Shown here in pieces: positions 52,399 through 61,300 of a stretch of DNA of 64,000 bases. Each line of letters begins with the position of its first letter. The first letter of the stretch is position 1. A program made the translations under genes and the position numbers. The notes beneath the pieces were generated by a model. That model made no database searches. It saw only the letters and a program-made list of their open reading frames with translations, and was not told where the DNA came from. The DNA comes from DASUCS01 sp041166385 (lineage in GTDB: Bacteria; Actinomycetota; Acidimicrobiia; Acidimicrobiales; JACDCH01): assembly GCA_041166385.1 (NCBI GenBank), contig JBEEFW010000098.1, positions 28,360 to 92,359 of the forward strand. Direction: 5' to 3'.

Positions 52399-53113
52399 GG
52401 TGACCAAATCCTCTCTGCGTCCGTGGTCGTCGGAAACGATGAATCGCGAGCACGAGGACGAGGCGAACGAAATGGAAGCTGCTCTTGATGGTGCCGGATG
52501 ACGGTTGGCCGCCTTGACGCTCTCGCATGTGCACCGCTTGCTCGACGATCGTGAACCCATGCGAGTCGGCAAGGATCAATGCTTCGACCGTGTCTGACAG
52601 ATACGCCGTGGGATAGCCCGCAGCAAACACCTCGACGGCGCGATCGCTGTACGCACAAAACCCGCTCGTGGTATCGGTGACCGACACGCCGAGACGTCGC
52701 GACACCACGCGCGACAGGAGTCGCATCGTGAGGCGGCGCACGCCGCGCACGGTGTAGCCGTCGTCGAATCGCGCGCCGATGACGATGTCGGCACTGTCGC
52801 TCGACAGACGGTCCAGCAGCACTTGCACGTCGGCCACATCGTGCTGACCGTCGGCGTCGACTTGGGCTACCGCCTTGTACCGACCGGCTTTGGCAAACCG
52901 AAAGCCGCTGCGACGCGCCGCACCGACGCCGAGGTTGAACGGATGGCTCAGGACCATCGCGCCGGCCTCCCGGGCCCGAAGGCTCGTCTCGTCCTGCGAA
53001 CCATCGTCGACGACGAGAACGTCTGCGTCGAGCTGCTCGCGCACCGAACGAATGACGTCGCCTACCGTCGCCTCTTCGTTCAGCGCTGGGATGATCACGA
53101 GCAGGTCGCTCAC
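52385..53113 (-). CDS. GT2 polyprenyl-phosphate glycosyltransferase
   Basis: A 242-residue GT-A enzyme of the DPM-synthase-like type. LLVIIPALNEEATVGDVIRSV, VLVVDDGSQDETSLRA, NLGVGAARRSGFRFA and VAQVDADGQHDVADV are the donor and metal motifs. SVTDTTSGFCAYSDRAVEVF and TIKSSFHFVRLVLVLAIH follow. It likely charges polyprenyl phosphate with a hexose. Start GTG 53113 is 12 bases after the sirtuin stop, and its own stop overlaps the DUF2304-like gene, a recurrent pairing in bacteria. The set sirtuin, GT2, DUF2304, serine hydrolase forms one minus-strand operon. Confidence 0.92.
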   Translation of the reverse strand: MSDLLVIIPALNEEATVGDVIRSVREQLDADVLVVDDGSQDETSLRAREAGAMVLSHPFNLGVGAARRSGFRFAKAGRYKAVAQVDADGQHDVADVQVLLDRLSSDSADIVIGARFDDGYTVRGVRRLTMRLLSRVVSRRLGVSVTDTTSGFCAYSDRAVEVFAAGYPTAYLSDTVEALILADSHGFTIVEQAVHMRERQGGQPSSGTIKSSFHFVRLVLVLAIHRFRRPRTQRGFGHLVAD

Positions 53114-53125
53114 AACGGTCTCATG

Positions 53126-53890
53126 TTACGAGTCCTGCATGAGCAGCGGCAGTATCTCGCTGATCGAGCCCCGCAGCACCGCGTCGGCGATGTCGTCCAT
53201 CTCCGTGGGTTCTGCATTGATGATCACGATGCGCGCGCCGTTGCGCTTGGCGATTGGCACCACACCGGCGACGGGATACACACCGAGCGTGCTCCCGACG
53301 GCAAGGAGCAGATCGCACTCGCGGGCGGCGGTGTCCGCCCGGATGAGGTCCTCTTCGACGAGTGACTGACCGAACGAGATCGTCGCGGACTTGAGGATGC
53401 CGCCGCACGTACGACACGGTGGATCCTCCTCGCCGCCGCGGACACGGTCGAGCGCTCGTTGCATGGGTGCGGTCTCAGCGCATTGCATGCAGACGACTTC
53501 GCGAGTGTTGCCGTGTACTTCGATGAGCCGCGCCGGATCACTGCCCGCCTTCAGGTGCAGGCCGTCGACGTTCTGCGTGATCAGGGCGAGCAATTTGCCG
53601 CGACGTTCGAGCTCGACGATGGCGCGGTGACCCGCGTTCGGCTCCGACTCCCACATCGGCGATTCGACACGGTTCCGCCACGCCTGCTTCCGAACGTCGG
53701 GGTTCGACATGTAGTGCGACAGTGTGGCGGTCTTCTCCGCCGCGGGGTTCTTGGTCCATACGCCGTTCGGTCCACGGAAGTCGGGGATACCGCTGTCCGT
53801 CGAAATGCCCGCGCCGGTGAGCACGACGATTCGCTGGGCCTCCTCGATCCACCGCCGGACCTGCTCAATCTCCATCTTGACGTCCGACAT
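53126..53890 (-). CDS. NAD-dependent protein deacylase (sirtuin)
   Basis: A 254-residue sirtuin that removes acyl groups from lysine using NAD. VVLTGAGISTDSGIPDFRGPNGVW is the NAD-binding signature. ITQNVDGLHLKAGS and EVHGNTREVVCMQC contain the catalytic His and the first zinc Cys pair. PPCRTCGGILKSATISFGQSL supplies the second CxxC. GSTLGVYPVAGVVPIA and IINAEPTEMD close the fold. It is the bacterial class III/U-like type. Deacylation could regulate acyl-CoA enzymes elsewhere in the cell, but nothing in the locus proves this. ATG 53890 (MSDVKMEIEQ) is used; ATG 53875 is also possible. Confidence 0.94.
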   Translation of the reverse strand: MSDVKMEIEQVRRWIEEAQRIVVLTGAGISTDSGIPDFRGPNGVWTKNPAAEKTATLSHYMSNPDVRKQAWRNRVESPMWESEPNAGHRAIVELERRGKLLALITQNVDGLHLKAGSDPARLIEVHGNTREVVCMQCAETAPMQRALDRVRGGEEDPPCRTCGGILKSATISFGQSLVEEDLIRADTAARECDLLLAVGSTLGVYPVAGVVPIAKRNGARIVIINAEPTEMDDIADAVLRGSISEILPLLMQDS

Positions 53891-53971
53891 GAAAATGAAT
53901 GAAACTGACTGAAGTATCACTCATGGCACCCGCTTCCCCTCCATGCGACTTCGCTCCTTGGAGGCATCCCA

Positions 53972-54610
53972 ATGCTCGTCGCGGTTTCCGATACGCCCGA
54001 CAACCTCACCGTCCGTCCATGGCCTGACTCCGTGCTCGATCAGGTCGGCCATGATCCCCGATCTCCGTACGTCGAGCGATTCTGGCTGGGAGTCCTCGGC
54101 CCCAGCTCGGTGGTTTTTCTCCGCCGGCTCGCCACCGAGCTCGAGGTGCATCCCGCCGGATTCGAGCTCCGACTCCAGGAAACGGCCAAAGCACTTGGGC
54201 TCGGCATGAAGGGCGGCCGCAACTCGCCCTTTCTTCGAACGATCAGCCGGTGCGTGCAGTTCCACCTCTTGCACCTCGATCGCGATGATCGCGTGTTGCT
54301 GGCGCGTCGGAAGCTTCCACCGCTGACGCGTGGCCAGGTCACGCGATTGCCGGAGCCGTTGCAGCTCCAACACCTCGAGTGGCAGCACGATCCTGGGCAA
54401 CACGACGAACGACTCAAGCAGCGCGCGAGGCGGCTCGCGCTCAGCCTCTTCGAGCTCGGCGAAGACGTCGAGGCCACCGAGCGACAACTCCACCGATGGC
54501 GGTTTCATCCCCTGGCCGCACGCGACGCCACCGCATGGGCGTGGCGACGCCACACCGAGGCAAAGGCCGCCGCAGACGCCTGGGCCCCCGACGACAATTC
54601 CGCCGCGTAG
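53972..54610 (+). CDS. Conserved hypothetical protein
   Basis: I do not recognise a named domain in this 212-residue protein. It starts MLVAVSDTPDNLTVRPWPDSVLDQVGHDPRSPYVERFWLGVLGPSS and contains GLGMKGGRNSPFLRTISRCVQF and ARRKLPPLTRGQVTRLPEPLQLQH. The C-terminal 50 residues are helical and charged (RARRLALSLFELGEDVEATE). It is soluble and has no signal peptide. GGAGG lies seven bases before ATG 53972, a good ribosome site. The opposite strand also has a long open frame, but the ribosome site and codon pattern support this strand. It is divergent from the sirtuin across 81 bases. An actinobacterial conserved family is my impression, without a function. Confidence 0.7.
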   Translation: MLVAVSDTPDNLTVRPWPDSVLDQVGHDPRSPYVERFWLGVLGPSSVVFLRRLATELEVHPAGFELRLQETAKALGLGMKGGRNSPFLRTISRCVQFHLLHLDRDDRVLLARRKLPPLTRGQVTRLPEPLQLQHLEWQHDPGQHDERLKQRARRLALSLFELGEDVEATERQLHRWRFHPLAARDATAWAWRRHTEAKAAADAWAPDDNSAA

Positions 54611-54613
54611 GAC

Positions 54614-56392
54614 CTACTCGACGACTCCGATCGTGTCGGAGCCGTTGCCGTCCCAGTCGCCGGTAACGGGTCGGTTCGAAGGGCCGCCGTAGAAGACGTC
54701 GATGTCGGGGACGCCCGGCGCGTTCGAGTTCCGCAGGTAGAAGTGATTGAACTGATAGACGCCGATCGTGTCGGTGCCGTTGTCATCCCAGTCACCTGCG
54801 AGCGGCACGTCATTCGGCGTCCCGTACGCGATGTCGAAGTTTGGCGGCCCCGGTGTGTTCGTGTTGCGGAGGTAGAGGTGGCCGAATTCCTGCACGCCGA
54901 TCGTGTCGGTGCCGTTGCCGTCCCAGTCGCCGGCAATGGCGGGGTCTCCAGGTGTGCCGTAGCGCACATCGGTGCTCGGTGATCCCGCGCCGTTGGTGTT
55001 GCGAAGGTAGAAGTGTCCGTTCTGGAAGACACCAATCGTGTCGGTGCCATTGCCGTCCCAGTCACCACAGATGGCCCTGTCACCGGGCGAGCCGTACGCG
55101 AACACACCCGAAGGGGGACCTCCGGAAGTGTTGTTCCACAGATACCACGAACCGTTGAGGAAGGTGCCCGGTGTCGAGCCGCCAGTGCCGTCCCAGTCGC
55201 ACGCCAGTGACTGCCCACCAGACGGGCCAGTGACGAACGAGAGGTTCGGCGTGCCGGGCGTGTTCGAGGTGCGAAGGTACCAGTGCTGCGTCGACGTGAT
55301 TCGTCCGAGCGACCCACCGTGGGCGACGTAGTACAGCGCGCCGTCGGGTCCGCTCGCGAGGTCGACGGGACCATCGACGCCGCCGGCGGGTACGAACGAC
55401 GCGACCGTTCCGGTCGCGACGTCGAGGCGCCGGATCCAACCGCTGCAGAGATCGGAGAAGAAGTAGTCACCGCTGTAGTCGGCGGGGAACTGTGAGATCG
55501 GCGGGTTGTAGAACACGCCGCCCGTGATCGCGCACCCTGTCGTCTCACCCGTTCCGTGTTGATAGGCGAAACGTGGAGATGCGAACCTCGAATCGCTCGT
55601 CGGCCCCTCCGTGATCGGCCAGCCGAAGTTCATCCCGGCCGCGAAGGCCTCATCGATCTCCTCCCAGCTCGTTGCGCCGACATCGTTGATGTAGATGCGA
55701 CCCGTCCCCGGTTGGAGGTTGAAGGTGTATGGGTTGCGCAGTCCGAGCGCCCACACGCGCTGATCCGCCCCGGGCGTGCTGAAGAAGGGGTTGTTCGACG
55801 GCGCCGCACCCAACGCAGTGACGCGGAGGATCTTGCCGAACGGAGTGGACAGGTCCTGCGAACGCTCCGAGTGCCCGTTCTCCCCAACGCCAATCAACAG
55901 CGTGCCATCAGGCGCGAAGTGGATGCCGCCACCGTTGTGATTGCTGTTGTCTACGTCGGGCAGGTCGACGATGTTGAGCTGGCTGTTCGCTGCCGCAACA
56001 TCGCCACTCGCGGTGAAGCGCGCGACACGGTTGTGCGACGTTGAGCCCGGCACCGTGTAGTAGACGTACAAAAACCCGTTGCCGGCGAAGTTCGGATCGA
56101 GGGTGATGCCGATGAGACCGCGCTCGCCCGAAGCGTCAACCGACAGCGTGACGAATGCCGGACCGAGCAACGCACCGTTCTTCACGACGCGGACGCTGCC
56201 CGTCTGCTCCGTGACGAACACTCGACCGTCGGGCGCGACGGCCAGCGCCGTGGGGGCCGTCAACGACGAGGTGATGACTGTGTCGATGAACCCCGGCGGC
56301 ACCGGTGCGGCCCCGGCCGGACGGGCGATGGCGACGACGCTGACCGCGACGAGCGCAACGAGGGCTGAGAACGCGGAGGTCCGAAGGCGCAT
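54614..56392 (-). CDS. Secreted PQQ-type sugar dehydrogenase (GSDH) with five 45-residue repeats
   Basis: A 592-residue exported protein. Residues 1-28 are a signal peptide ending PAGA. The six-bladed GSDH propeller (about 35-360) shows PTALAVAPDGRVFVTEQTGSVRVV, ERGLIGITLDPNFAGNGFLYVYYT, NHNGGGIHFAPDGTLLIGVGENG (catalytic-type His), WALGLRNPYTFNL and YINDVGATSWEEID. It likely oxidises an aldose or sorbosone with PQQ outside the cell. Five WYLRN-type repeats (about 370-592) follow, such as HFYLRNTNGAGSPSTDVRYG and GDWDGNGTDTIGVFQNG. It is a fifth enzyme carrying the module of the SpoIID, amidase, CAP and Cys-rich proteins. No PQQ biosynthesis gene is in the window. Confidence 0.9.
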   Translation of the reverse strand: MRLRTSAFSALVALVAVSVVAIARPAGAAPVPPGFIDTVITSSLTAPTALAVAPDGRVFVTEQTGSVRVVKNGALLGPAFVTLSVDASGERGLIGITLDPNFAGNGFLYVYYTVPGSTSHNRVARFTASGDVAAANSQLNIVDLPDVDNSNHNGGGIHFAPDGTLLIGVGENGHSERSQDLSTPFGKILRVTALGAAPSNNPFFSTPGADQRVWALGLRNPYTFNLQPGTGRIYINDVGATSWEEIDEAFAAGMNFGWPITEGPTSDSRFASPRFAYQHGTGETTGCAITGGVFYNPPISQFPADYSGDYFFSDLCSGWIRRLDVATGTVASFVPAGGVDGPVDLASGPDGALYYVAHGGSLGRITSTQHWYLRTSNTPGTPNLSFVTGPSGGQSLACDWDGTGGSTPGTFLNGSWYLWNNTSGGPPSGVFAYGSPGDRAICGDWDGNGTDTIGVFQNGHFYLRNTNGAGSPSTDVRYGTPGDPAIAGDWDGNGTDTIGVQEFGHLYLRNTNTPGPPNFDIAYGTPNDVPLAGDWDDNGTDTIGVYQFNHFYLRNSNAPGVPDIDVFYGGPSNRPVTGDWDGNGSDTIGVVE

Positions 56393-56421
56393 GACCTCAG
56401 GGTGTCACACCCCGTCGCTCG

Positions 56422-57801
56422 CTACGGGCGCTTGTAGGTGCGCAGGAGCTCGAGGAGCGTGCGGACACCGAAGCCAGTGCCGCCCGCGGAGATCTCGGCG
56501 TCGTCGTTGTCGGCCCACGCCGGGCCGGCGATGTCGAGATGCGCCCACGGTTGCCCGTCGGGCACGAACGCCTGCAGGAACAGCGCGGCGACGATCGTGC
56601 CAGCCTGCCGGCCGCCAATGTTCTTCATGTCGGCAATGGTCGAGTCGAGGTCGCGCCGGTAGCCGTCCCACAGCGGCAGCGGCCAAATCGGCTCGCCGGC
56701 CGCGTTGCCGGCGGTGCGCACCTGTTCGATCCAGCCATCGTGGTTGCCGATCACGGCGGCCACCTTCTTGCCGAGCGCCACGACCTGCGCTCCCGTGAGC
56801 GTGGCGAGGTCGACGATCGCCACCGGCTTCTCGCGGCTCGCGGCGATCAGTCCGTCGGCGAGGATCAAGCGTCCTTCCGCGTCGGTGTTGAGCACCTCGA
56901 CGGTCGTGCCGTTCTTGTACCTGATCACGTCGCCGACGCGTTGTGCATCGCCACCGAGCATGTTGTCGGTGATCGGGATGAACGCGCGGACGCGCACCTT
57001 CACACCGAGATCCCTGGCGGCGGACAGCGCGCCGACGATGGCCGCCGCGCCACCCATGTCGCCCTTCATACCGATCATCCCCTCGGAGGGCTTGATCGAC
57101 AGACCGCCGGAGTCGAACGTGATGCCCTTGCCGACGAGGGCGACGGTTGGCGCGGTCGCCTTGGCGCCCGCGGGCTGATACGTCAGCTCCACCCAGCGCG
57201 GCGGATTGGCCGAACCCTTGGCCACGGCGAGGAGCCCGTTGTAACCCGCCTTGGCGATCGCGACCTCGTCGAGCACCTTGATCCGTAGCTTCGCCTGCTC
57301 CGCAACCGCCTGGATCGCATCCGCGAACACCGGGGCAGTGAGTGCGCCGCCCGGCTCGTTGACCAGATCGCGCGCAACCTTGACGGCTTCCGCGATGCGC
57401 GCGCCACGCTGCAACGCCGCGGTCGCGCGCGCGCCGCCACCCCCGACGACCGACACCCGCTCGATGCGGTTCGGCTTCGCCTTCGACCGGTACTTGTTGA
57501 ACTGATACGCGCCGAGCTCGAAGCCCTCGGCCAACGCCTGTGACGGCGGCAGTGTCGTGGCGACGTGCTTGCACCGCGCGGCGATGCGGGCGGCGCATGC
57601 AGCGGCGCGACGTACCCCATCGTCGCTACCGCCCTCGCCGAGGCCGACGAGCAGCCGACCAGGCAGCAGCACTGACTGGCCCTCCTTGCCTTCGAAGCCC
57701 GCCGCCGTGACCGTCGGATCCTTCGGCACCGCGTCGGCGGTCACGCCCTCCACGACCAGATCCACTTTGGCGGGCACCTCTCGGACGAGTTCGAACTGCA
57801 T
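56422..57801 (-). CDS. pepA: Leucyl aminopeptidase (M17)
   Basis: A 459-residue dinuclear-metal aminopeptidase that removes N-terminal residues in the cytoplasm. GKGITFDSGGLSIKP, MIGMKGDMGGAAAIVG and NTDAEGRLILADGL are the metal-binding and catalytic motifs of M17 peptidases, and the C-terminal IAGPAWADNDDAEISAGGTGFGVRTL closes the fold. Start ATG 57801 shares one base with the stop of the cobalamin adenosyltransferase gene (TGATG). A longer reading frame to 58203 is only the antisense shadow of that gene. Length is slightly short of the 480-500 common in the family; the N-terminal domain is compact. Confidence 0.95.
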   Translation of the reverse strand: MQFELVREVPAKVDLVVEGVTADAVPKDPTVTAAGFEGKEGQSVLLPGRLLVGLGEGGSDDGVRRAAACAARIAARCKHVATTLPPSQALAEGFELGAYQFNKYRSKAKPNRIERVSVVGGGGARATAALQRGARIAEAVKVARDLVNEPGGALTAPVFADAIQAVAEQAKLRIKVLDEVAIAKAGYNGLLAVAKGSANPPRWVELTYQPAGAKATAPTVALVGKGITFDSGGLSIKPSEGMIGMKGDMGGAAAIVGALSAARDLGVKVRVRAFIPITDNMLGGDAQRVGDVIRYKNGTTVEVLNTDAEGRLILADGLIAASREKPVAIVDLATLTGAQVVALGKKVAAVIGNHDGWIEQVRTAGNAAGEPIWPLPLWDGYRRDLDSTIADMKNIGGRQAGTIVAALFLQAFVPDGQPWAHLDIAGPAWADNDDAEISAGGTGFGVRTLLELLRTYKRP

Positions 57802-58343
57802 CAGCTGCGGGTCTCCTTGGTCGCTAGCGACTCTCCCTCTTGCCAGCGGGCCATCGTCCACAGCAAATCGGAGAGTCGATTGAGGTAGGGCACGACGTGC
57901 GAGCCGTCGGCTGCGACCGCGAGCGCATGCCGCTCGGCGCGCCGCACAACGGTTCGGCCGACGTCGAGCAGTGCGCCGATGCGCGTCTGGCCCGGCACGA
58001 CGAATTCGGTCGGTGCCTCGAAGCGCGCTGACAGGTCGTCGATGCGGCCCTCGAGCGCGGTCACCATGTCGCCCGTCACGAGACTGGCGCCGTCGACGAG
58101 CTTGTGCCGGTTCGAGGCCTCGGTCGCGAGTTCGGCCATGAGGACCCACAGGTCGCCTTCGAGGGCGATCAACAACTCGTCGAGCTCGCCGCCCCGAGCG
58201 CACTCGGACCGGGCCACGCCGAGGGCCGCCTGGGCCTCGTCGACGTCGCCGTACGCCGTCGGCGCCGGGGCGTCTTTGGCGACCCGACCGCCGTACAACA
58301 ACCCGGTGGTGCCGTCGTCGCCCTTCCGGGTGTAAATGCGCAT
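57801..58343 (-). CDS. pduO: Cob(I)yrinic acid a,c-diamide adenosyltransferase (PduO type)
   Basis: A 180-residue enzyme that makes adenosylcobalamin from ATP and reduced cobalamin. MRIYTRKGDDGTTGLLYGGRVAKD is the PduO ATP-binding N-terminus. YGDVDEAQAALGVAR, FVVPGQTRIGALLDVGRTVVRRAERHA and PYLNRLSDLLWTMAR are the conserved helices, with RRAE and NRLSD lining the active site. It supplies the cofactor needed by methylmalonyl-CoA mutase at 18051. ATG 58343 is ten bases from a TAACCT hexamer (58359-58354 minus), so the mRNA would have almost no leader. It is divergent from metH across 36 bases. Confidence 0.95.
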   Translation of the reverse strand: MRIYTRKGDDGTTGLLYGGRVAKDAPAPTAYGDVDEAQAALGVARSECARGGELDELLIALEGDLWVLMAELATEASNRHKLVDGASLVTGDMVTALEGRIDDLSARFEAPTEFVVPGQTRIGALLDVGRTVVRRAERHALAVAADGSHVVPYLNRLSDLLWTMARWQEGESLATKETRS

Positions 58344-58353
58344 CAGGGGTCGC

Positions 58354-58372
58354 AGGTTAGGCCCCGTAGAAT
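58354..58372. promoter_or_regulatory. Divergent -10-like hexamers for pduO and metH
   Basis: TAGAAT (58367-58372, plus) ends seven bases before ATG 58380 of metH. TAACCT (58359-58354, minus) ends ten bases before ATG 58343 of pduO. Both fit leaderless or near-leaderless starts from one 36-base region. There is no room for a cobalamin riboswitch on either side. Confidence 0.45.
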
Positions 58373-58379
58373 CGTCCGG

Positions 58380-61300
58380 ATGTCCCCAGCCAGGCCCTCC
58401 TACTTGGACGCTGCCCGTGAACGTGTCGTCATCTTCGATGGCGCATTCGGCACGTACATGCAGCAGGAGGGGCTCACGGCCGACGACTTCGGTGGCCCGG
58501 CGCTCGAGGGTTGCAACGAGATTCTCGTCCTCACGCGCCCCGACCTCGTGACCAAGATGCACGAGGACTTCTTCAAGGTCGGCGTCGACGTGGTCGAGAC
58601 CGCCACCTTCGGAGCGTTCGCCGTCCCGCTCGGCGAGTACGACATCGCCGACAAGACGTACGAGATCAACCTCAAGGCCGCCCAGCTCGCCCGCGAGGTG
58701 GCCGACGGCTACGACCGCTACGTCGCCGGTTCGGTCGGCCCCGGCACGAAGTTCGCGTCGCTCGGACAGATCCGTTTCGCCGACCTCCGCGACGCGTACG
58801 AGGAGCAGTGCCGCGGGTTGCTCGAAGGCGGCGTCGATCTCCTGCTCGTCGAGACGCAATTCGACCTGCTCGGGCTCAAGGCCGGCGTGATCGGCGCCCG
58901 CCGCGCCATGGCGGCAATCGGGCGCGAAGTGCCGATCCAGGTACAGGTCACCATCGAGCTGACTGGCCGGATGCTGCCCGGCACCGAGATCGCCGCCGCG
59001 TTGTGCGTGATGGATTCGATGCGCGCCGATGTCGTCGGCTTGAACTGCGCCACTGGCCCCTCCGAGATGGCCGAGCACCTACGGCACCTTTCGCAGCACG
59101 CGCGCATGCCGATCTCGTGCATCCCCAACGCGGGTCTGCCGTCGGTGGTCGACGGCAAGATGCACTACGACCTGACGCCCGAACAGCTGGCCGACTACCA
59201 CCACCGGTTCATCACCGAGCTCGGGGTGCACGTCGTCGGCGGCTGCTGCGGGACCACGCCCGGCCACCTCAAAGCGGTGGTCGAGAAATGCGCCGATCTC
59301 ACGCCCGCCCGGCGTGAGATCGAGCACGAGCCCGGCGCGGCATCGATCTACTCGTTCACACCGTTCGCGCAGGACATCACGTACCTGTCGATCGGTGAGC
59401 GCACCAACGCCAACGGCTCGCGCAAGTTCCGCGACGCCATGCTCGAAGGCGACTGGGACTCGTGCGTGCAGATGGCGCGCGAACAGGAGAAGGAAGGCGC
59501 GCACGTGCTCGACGTGTGCGTCGACTACGTCGGACGCGACGGCGCCGTCGACATGGACGAGATTGCGTCACGTTTCGCCACCCAGGCGACAGTGCCGTTG
59601 GTGCTCGACTCCACGGAGTCGCCCGTCATGGAGGCGGGCCTGCAGTGGCTCGGCGGCAAGGCGATCCTCAACTCAGCGAACCTCGAAGACGGGGAAGGCG
59701 AGGGCACGCGCTTCGACCGCGTGATGAAGCTCGCGCGCGAGTACGGCGCCGCGGTGATCTGCCTGCTGATCGACGAGGAGGGGCAGGCGCGTGACGTCGA
59801 GTGGAAGATGCGTGTCGCCCACCGCATCCACGACCTGGCCACCAACCGGTACGGCCTCGAGTCGTCCGACCTCATCTTCGACGCGCTGACGTTTCCGCTG
59901 TCGACCGGCGGCGAAGACCTGCGCGGCGATGGCATGGCCACGATCGATGCGATCCGTCGCATCAAGGCCGAGCTGCCCGGAGTGTCCACGGTGCTCGGCT
60001 TGTCCAATGTGTCGTTCGGGCTCAAGCCCGCGGCGCGGCACGTCCTCAACTCCGTGTTCCTGAACGAGTGCCGCGAGGCCGGCCTCGATTCGGCCATCGT
60101 GCATGCGGCGCGCATCATGCCGTTGAACCGGATCCCGGAAGAGCAGGTGAAGGTCGCCCTCGACCTGATCTACGACCGGCGCGACGAGGCCGCGGGTTAC
60201 GACCCGCTGCAGTCGCTGATGGCGCTGTTCGAAGACGTCGAGGCGACCACGATGGTCAAGGAGGACCGCTCCGACTGGTCGCTCGAGAAGCGACTCTCGC
60301 AGCGGATCATCGACGGCGACCGTGACGGGCTCACCAACGATCTCGACGAGGCGCTCGCCAACGGGATCTCGGCGCTCGACATCATCAACGACGTGCTGCT
60401 CGAAGGCATGAAGGTGGTGGGTGAGCTCTTCGGTTCGGGCCAGATGCAGCTGCCGTTCGTGCTGCAGTCGGCCGAGACGATGAAGGCGTCGGTCGCCTAC
60501 CTCGAGCCGCACATGGAGAAGGTCGCAGACGGCCAAGGCAAGGGCTCGATCGTGCTCGCCACCGTCAAGGGCGATGTACACGACATCGGCAAGAACCTGG
60601 TCGACATCATCCTCACCAACAACGGCTATGAGGTGCACAACCTCGGCATCAAGGTGTCGATCACCGAGATGATCGACAAGGCGCTCGAGGTGAAGGCCGA
60701 CGCCATCGGCATGAGTGGGCTGCTCGTGAAGTCGACCCTCATCATGCGCGACAACCTCGAGGAGCTGAACTCGCGGGGGCTGTCGGAGATCCCCGTGCTG
60801 TTGGGCGGCGCCGCGCTCACGCGCTCGTACGTCGAGCGCGATCTTCGCGATGTGTACGAGGGCCGGTTGTTCTACGGCAAGGACGCGTTCGAGGGCCTGA
60901 ATGTGATGGACCGGCTCGGCGCGGTGCGGCGCGGCACGACGGAAGACGATCCGGAGTGGGGACGCGTGCCGTCCGAATCGCGGGTGCCGTCGCGCTCGTC
61001 GCTCGGGCTGAACGAGAAGGGCGACGGCGACACCGCGGTCGTCGTGCCGGCGCGGTCGCCCGAGGTCCAAGAAGACAACGAGATCTTCGTCCCACCGTTC
61101 ACGGGCTCACGCGTGGCGAAGGGTCTCTCCATCGACGAGATCGCCACCTACGTGAACGAGACCGCGCTCTTCCGCAATCAGTGGGGCTACCGACCCGAGA
61201 ACGGGGAGGACGACGCCGCGTTCAAAGAGCGGATCCGTCCCGTGCTGCGCGAGGAGCTCGCGAAGGCCAAGGCGAGCGACCTGCTCCAGCCGGCCGTCGT

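Noticed and set aside
53921..54553. Minus-strand open frame of 210 codons opposite the conserved hypothetical
   Set aside because: The plus strand has a GGAGG ribosome site and a more protein-like composition. The minus frame is possible but less likely.
58344..58379. Cobalamin riboswitch before metH or pduO
   Set aside because: The divergent gap is only 36 bases and both genes look leaderless.
59673..61070. Minus-strand open frame of 465 codons inside metH
   Set aside because: Antisense shadow of the pterin and B12 domains; no recognisable motifs.
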